Of a stretch of DNA of 35,341 nt, positions 34,701 through 35,341 are shown one piece after another. Made by a program: the position numbers and the translations under genes. Origin of the DNA: a virus. Under the pieces are notes generated by a model. The model made no database searches and was not told the DNA's origin. It saw only the letters and a program-made list of their open reading frames with translations. The DNA lies in the IMG/VR virus record IMGVR_UViG_3300030117_004212, positions 6,765-42,105 of that record; one strand, given 5' to 3'. Each line of letters opens with the position of its first letter. Position 1 is the first letter of the stretch.

Positions 34701-35161
34701 ATCCTATGTGGTCAGTTGTCACCAACTACGTTCAAGTAGCTGGATTTCCTGCGAACAGAATGTATCAAAAAACAATAAATCTTAGAAATGCTGCGGATAA
34801 TCAATATACAACTTTTCAAAGAGCAATGTTCTTTAGCGGTTATACTACTTGGAGTTTAAACCTTGGTGATACTCAAAAAATGAGGAAGATTAAAGAAACT
34901 GTTAAAGAAAAAAAGAAAGCAGCTTCTAGGGAAAAAGCTAAAAAGAAAAGAGAAGAAAAGAAAAAAGAAAAGATAAAAAAAATGACACCAACAGAAAAGT
35001 TGTTTAATCTTACAAAAAAACAACAAGTTGATAGTTTATTTAATCTTGGTCTTACAAAGTCCGAAATAAGAAGATTACAATACGAGAAAGATAGAGTTAA
35101 TAAAATATTACAAATGGGTGGTAAACGTGTAAAAAGAGAAAAGAAATATGGAAGTTTTTAA
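25718..35161 (+). CDS. Giant polyvalent ejection-like protein (zincin-like, HAD phosphatase)
   Basis: This 3147-residue protein is the last of three genes in the T7 gp14-gp15-gp16 place. It is mostly helical. Parts in order: N-terminal helix (MTEQEIRARVQQMKDANI); a hydrophobic alanine/glycine-rich stretch at about 668-720 (PHLALAAYTGGGSIAANMAV); coiled coil at about 880-1040; a zincin-like domain with HEILH (1178-1182) and a candidate third ligand E1259/E1260; a YEHLVPRR motif (2086-2093); and a HAD phosphatase module with DFDDT (2219-2223), the threonine of LTARP (2298) and DD (2354-2355). Then comes a long helical end typical of phage polyvalent proteins, with a hydrophobic helix at about 2865-2891 and a lysine-rich tract near 3071-3090. 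It may travel into the host with the DNA, cutting wall-linked or host proteins and treating nucleotide ends; these roles are inferred. T7 gp16 is about 1318 residues. Confidence 0.75.
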   Translation: MTEQEIRARVQQMKDANIPREQIEEWVRTVLRELEEQRQKTDSTWQNIGTPARESVLNQNVNVVEKEEEEAEISTGPGSNEPIKNIAGFNLAREYFKEGIINQDTGKPWTTEEAKEDVKRRRQLKPSKDYGLTTQTFATDEGSIDIKTVDKKSLKPVDEERTSIRPIGDAELAMEEEEAETFYNNTYGSLGFTFTQGLGGDRINVKHENDPGGGVTISHDQWTTLGNPALKEKFNNYLNQYAPNPSQEQIDKTWRLPTTVDNVISKSNKKLTNDEKNKINEKAKNAIDSKGNQQKLADWLEKQSKIWRSIPSVGGTQIANKTISKMFDIASGVFDQKGEATSKAMEYFADKTNPKSPNYDERFAQNWPLMSKEMQQKAIRDRALMEKKKELTKNELKKGVNEYLENLPGIWGSEEKDYAEARAKERETELTANYKENMANFQKVRILNESYNQEVLDYNSLAKDVLKNLESGQAEQELKSYATALMAHYQQMVDNGEISAEEANSKYKAEVQERINILESDAKGKLSMLTQAGTALEEKKNLINELREDYKKEFKELEDISVARDYLDNINSGTLNLLATLGTSTEDLAGSFIHLSGSLQKGGLDLIARGISQLDSVDKENVKNHPYYQMFDKMTDGQIYLGDYLKKTSAEHKEHLKDLPKGWNNVAEKMLIGVAENAPHLALAAYTGGGSIAANMAVFGISGTGDKHYEMLKEVERGEREYTTTQMILAPLAHGAFESITMIPEIYMMRGALKNTNKFGGQKIDVANNPTFWGSVGAKVLGYGGTLGRGIGMELPQETVTQIGQNWTRKYLQGEEGVHLSDGLDADFFIKVVGSTGVYSTAPTAVQGSLLLANGMYLESEQVQMMKNSDNLVDITSSIHYIEKQLEKLNPNDPNFKKLTSQKQDLETKLKDANLESETLIGKILNRFGAMSTNSVNKLREFSKQQSKIRIEANKIKADNDTYTTTEKREKLEKLQDQFNAIEDQKAKIINNKNKYKLEHGNRIRDLEKKALQNLKDKNKGKEPTQEQIEKEAERIFDEGNYDSDARVDEAKIAVNDNIKKFEAQAVIDKINKIDPSLPVEQFEASTLEEAIEWLTQNLKEKGLSETEINEQLEQLTEKSWSAKIGEGASAYIFTPKAKNKDGKYVADPKTHEFDKHQISIINTERQKAGGNWTARGHEILHAIVFKAFKASGKAFKPMAEAMLDRLEQTDIMGHEWLMGTVNDRIKTGKVLTSEVAGGGGRMVAYMDDNGNPTDAYYEEVVMAIADGMRLGTIKRTPAIISRIRKGLKRGSDQAGISKDNQDLMINDAQDMLDILADYGTSLKKGEVSKGVESLLKGKFKISQDLDVAQQKKDNEAMRAKASMDILSKPAREALNAATDAARAVKAGSVNQAYQDHIDGKIDSFTALNRIGEAYEPMVNRAIKHFENENNITFDEFERDTFKFEFLHSSRGVKGSLFRDPNKPKKVIYTPAEGRTPARYLNGLLPQRMIEFSIAAIPDLDAKYATDVTALKDMEAAETAEMTIDQEVEAKRDKRDLKDVDVINDKVISKIKNGISSIIKRGLADPLLSAEQILDNITSTIEKEYSKIIQKQMGEINSEGDRVIPSEEYKTFHDTNFETIVKGLPIVTIKKKYSKLFNITKLAREDDKKVDPITGKVTYPGKGIFEIKAIPKAKFGSYFLNGKLTTLRARQKALAAEIARSLAEDVTYEIAKDPEVIAKIQDMQQLQGFSSMVGIENEIREIANQLDKKKTERASLDVVKLSKDIANLSEIERKKFFDGLKDLGGAYAKFGNYEDAFNEVYGKDAFGKYRQSIIDDMTEYMRIYDKAKTAYDVAEKVIPKTFEDFVTEEIEILNDTKTFRNMLGLSRGSLDFQDLDQLDNVRKAIREIAKDKDISIDEIIRFLPFLYGTGRIGGTSAVQSKYGLERRDADYWFDKIDKENKKETPNEAKIQKWKKAIEEGKEPVKHPYGIFESQADFQDFVLKGLKGYEKGYKSKIPPNAAQNVGIVNKDFNYEDNLASAKRNKKFLKKLADVMIKLEKKGIITKNDIGMVQMSLGNGGMKTPLATAAQVQYMTNDGKKTSGTHIYEHLVPRRVINMAMVSYIAGTVNENQFTKLLDDFAVAIIPRKQADIVDQYYKDSMPADWILGKDILNRYFNIKTFGDINIPLTDFSTGKINAKSQAFADAASLLKNQVKQSKDLSKAIEQSRTIKEPRGITVLDFDDTLATSKSKVISTSPDGIVRKLTAEEFAKEGADLLEQGWKHDFSEFNKVVDGKIASLFNKAMKLQGKFGPENMFVLTARPQESAQSIYDFLKANGLNIPLKNITGLANSTPEAKALWIAEKVGEGYNDFYFADDALQNVQAVKNMLDQFDVKSKVQQAKVKFSKDMSDDFNNILEEVTGIDAEKRFSDVKARKRGASKGKFRFFIPPSHEDFVGLLYNFMGKGRKGDQHRDFFEQALVRPLNRAYREIDTAKQAIANDYKSLNKQFPDVKKKLTKATPDGDFNFQDAIRVYLWNKHGYTIPGLSATDQTKLSELVMNDPNLQAYAETLNIISKQEAYVDPGPNWETGNIRIDLVDATGRVGRAGYFAEFNENADLIFSQENLNKIEAAYGKNVREALEDMLHRIKTGVNRPKGASATPNMFMNWLNASVSGVMFFNTRSALLQQMSNVNFLNFADNNIYAAAKAFANQPQYWKDFAMIFNSDMLKQRRGGLQTDINGAEMAEAIKKARPGNLFDQVAIITGKALKLGFLPTQIGDNIAIATGGAPFYRNRVNKYIKDGLSKKEAEDKAFVDLQDITNATQQSARPDMTSAQQAAWVGKLILNFLNTPSQYNRIIKKAGSDIKNRRITPPNTNQMQSDMSNMSRILYYGAAQNLIFYGLQTALFAVMFGLEDDDEEKRAEQVLKKKERVINGAIDTILRGSGIYGVAVSTIKNMIIKFLEQREKKYNKDESAVLMEALNFSPVVGIRARSIVNAEKTVNYSKDIIKEMSTFDIDNPMWSVVTNYVQVAGFPANRMYQKTINLRNAADNQYTTFQRAMFFSGYTTWSLNLGDTQKMRKIKETVKEKKKAASREKAKKKREEKKKEKIKKMTPTEKLFNLTKKQQVDSLFNLGLTKSEIRRLQYEKDRVNKILQMGGKRVKREKKYGSF

Positions 35162-35197
35162 CGGTAAACAATTAAAAAAATAAGTGACTATAAAACA

Positions 35198-35341
35198 ATG
35201 GTAAAAAGACTAATAATACTGCTACTACTTGTATCTAATATAATAGTGGCTCAAACATTTGGAGTTGAAGACGTTAAGAAGATGTTGAAGTTCTCTACGT
35301 TCTATGCCGCTGTGAACGGTGGAACGTCACTATCTGACGTT
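35198..35341 (+). CDS. Exported protein with signal peptide, 3' end cut off by window
   Basis: The first 48 codons are present and the frame is open at the edge. The N-terminus is a clear signal peptide: MVKR, a hydrophobic core LIILLLLVSNIIV, and a cleavage site after A18 in VAQT. Cleavage directly before glutamine is common in flavobacterial secreted proteins. The mature start (FGVEDVKKMLKFSTFYAAVN, then GGTSLSDV) resembles a protein type I have seen next to structural genes in marine phages, possibly an outer-membrane beta-barrel, but too little is visible to assign one. No lipobox cysteine is present, so it is not a lipoprotein. The gap of 36 bases from the giant gene is A-rich. It may act at the host envelope during infection or lysis. 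Confidence 0.75.
   Translation, partial: MVKRLIILLLLVSNIIVAQTFGVEDVKKMLKFSTFYAAVNGGTSLSDV

Noticed and set aside
34902-34990. A-rich tract as a slippage or frameshift site
   Set aside because: The frame continues correctly through the lysine-rich segment to a normal end, and no alternative frame opens behind it.
35150-35183. Tiny open frame overlapping the end of the giant gene
   Set aside because: Only 11 codons, no leader and no similarity; it is more likely chance in A-rich DNA.

Overview
The window is a block of virion genes from a tailed dsDNA phage. All 14 genes lie on the + strand and are packed tightly, with most gaps under 60 bases. The DNA is strongly AT-rich. None of the gene starts has a clear Shine-Dalgarno sequence; they follow A/T-rich leaders instead. 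The protein cut off at the right edge carries a flavobacterial-style signal peptide ending in VAQ. Together these suggest a phage of a Bacteroidota host, probably marine Flavobacteriia, because many of the proteins look like families I know from uncultured marine viral genomes. The host call is inference, since no host gene is present.

Layout from left to right: (1) 1-5246, packaging and procapsid: terminase large subunit (5' end cut by the window edge), a long portal with a glutamine-rich coiled-coil tail, and an acidic scaffold-like protein. (2) 5267-6820, the major capsid protein followed by a strong intrinsic terminator. (3) 6847-10167, head-completion and neck proteins: a conserved protein of unknown function, a connector-like protein, and a second adaptor-like protein interrupted by a beta-rich insertion of about 270 residues. 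(4) 10171-21658, a 3288-residue tail nozzle/stabilisation-type protein and two small beta-rich virion proteins. (5) 21703-22119, a GNAT-fold acetyltransferase-like gene. (6) 22126-35161, three proteins in the place where T7-like phages encode their DNA-ejection (internal core) proteins: a 557-residue protein with heptad and 11-residue repeats and a C-terminal Hint domain, a 636-residue protein, and a 3147-residue polyvalent protein with an HExxH zincin-like motif, a YEHxxP motif and a HAD-phosphatase module. (7) From 35198 to the edge, the start of an exported protein.

The order terminase, portal, scaffold, capsid, terminator, adaptor, nozzle, then three internal-protein-like genes, with no sheath, tube or conventional tape-measure gene, points to a short-tailed (podovirus-like) virion. 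The two giant genes fill more than half of the window. The most unusual material is in the ejection-like module: a multi-enzyme giant that may enter the cell with the genome, preceded by a protein that combines two helical-repeat periodicities with an apparent self-cleaving domain lacking the splicing end. No lysis, replication, tRNA, CRISPR or mobile-element gene is visible, and no stretch longer than 300 bases lacks a gene.
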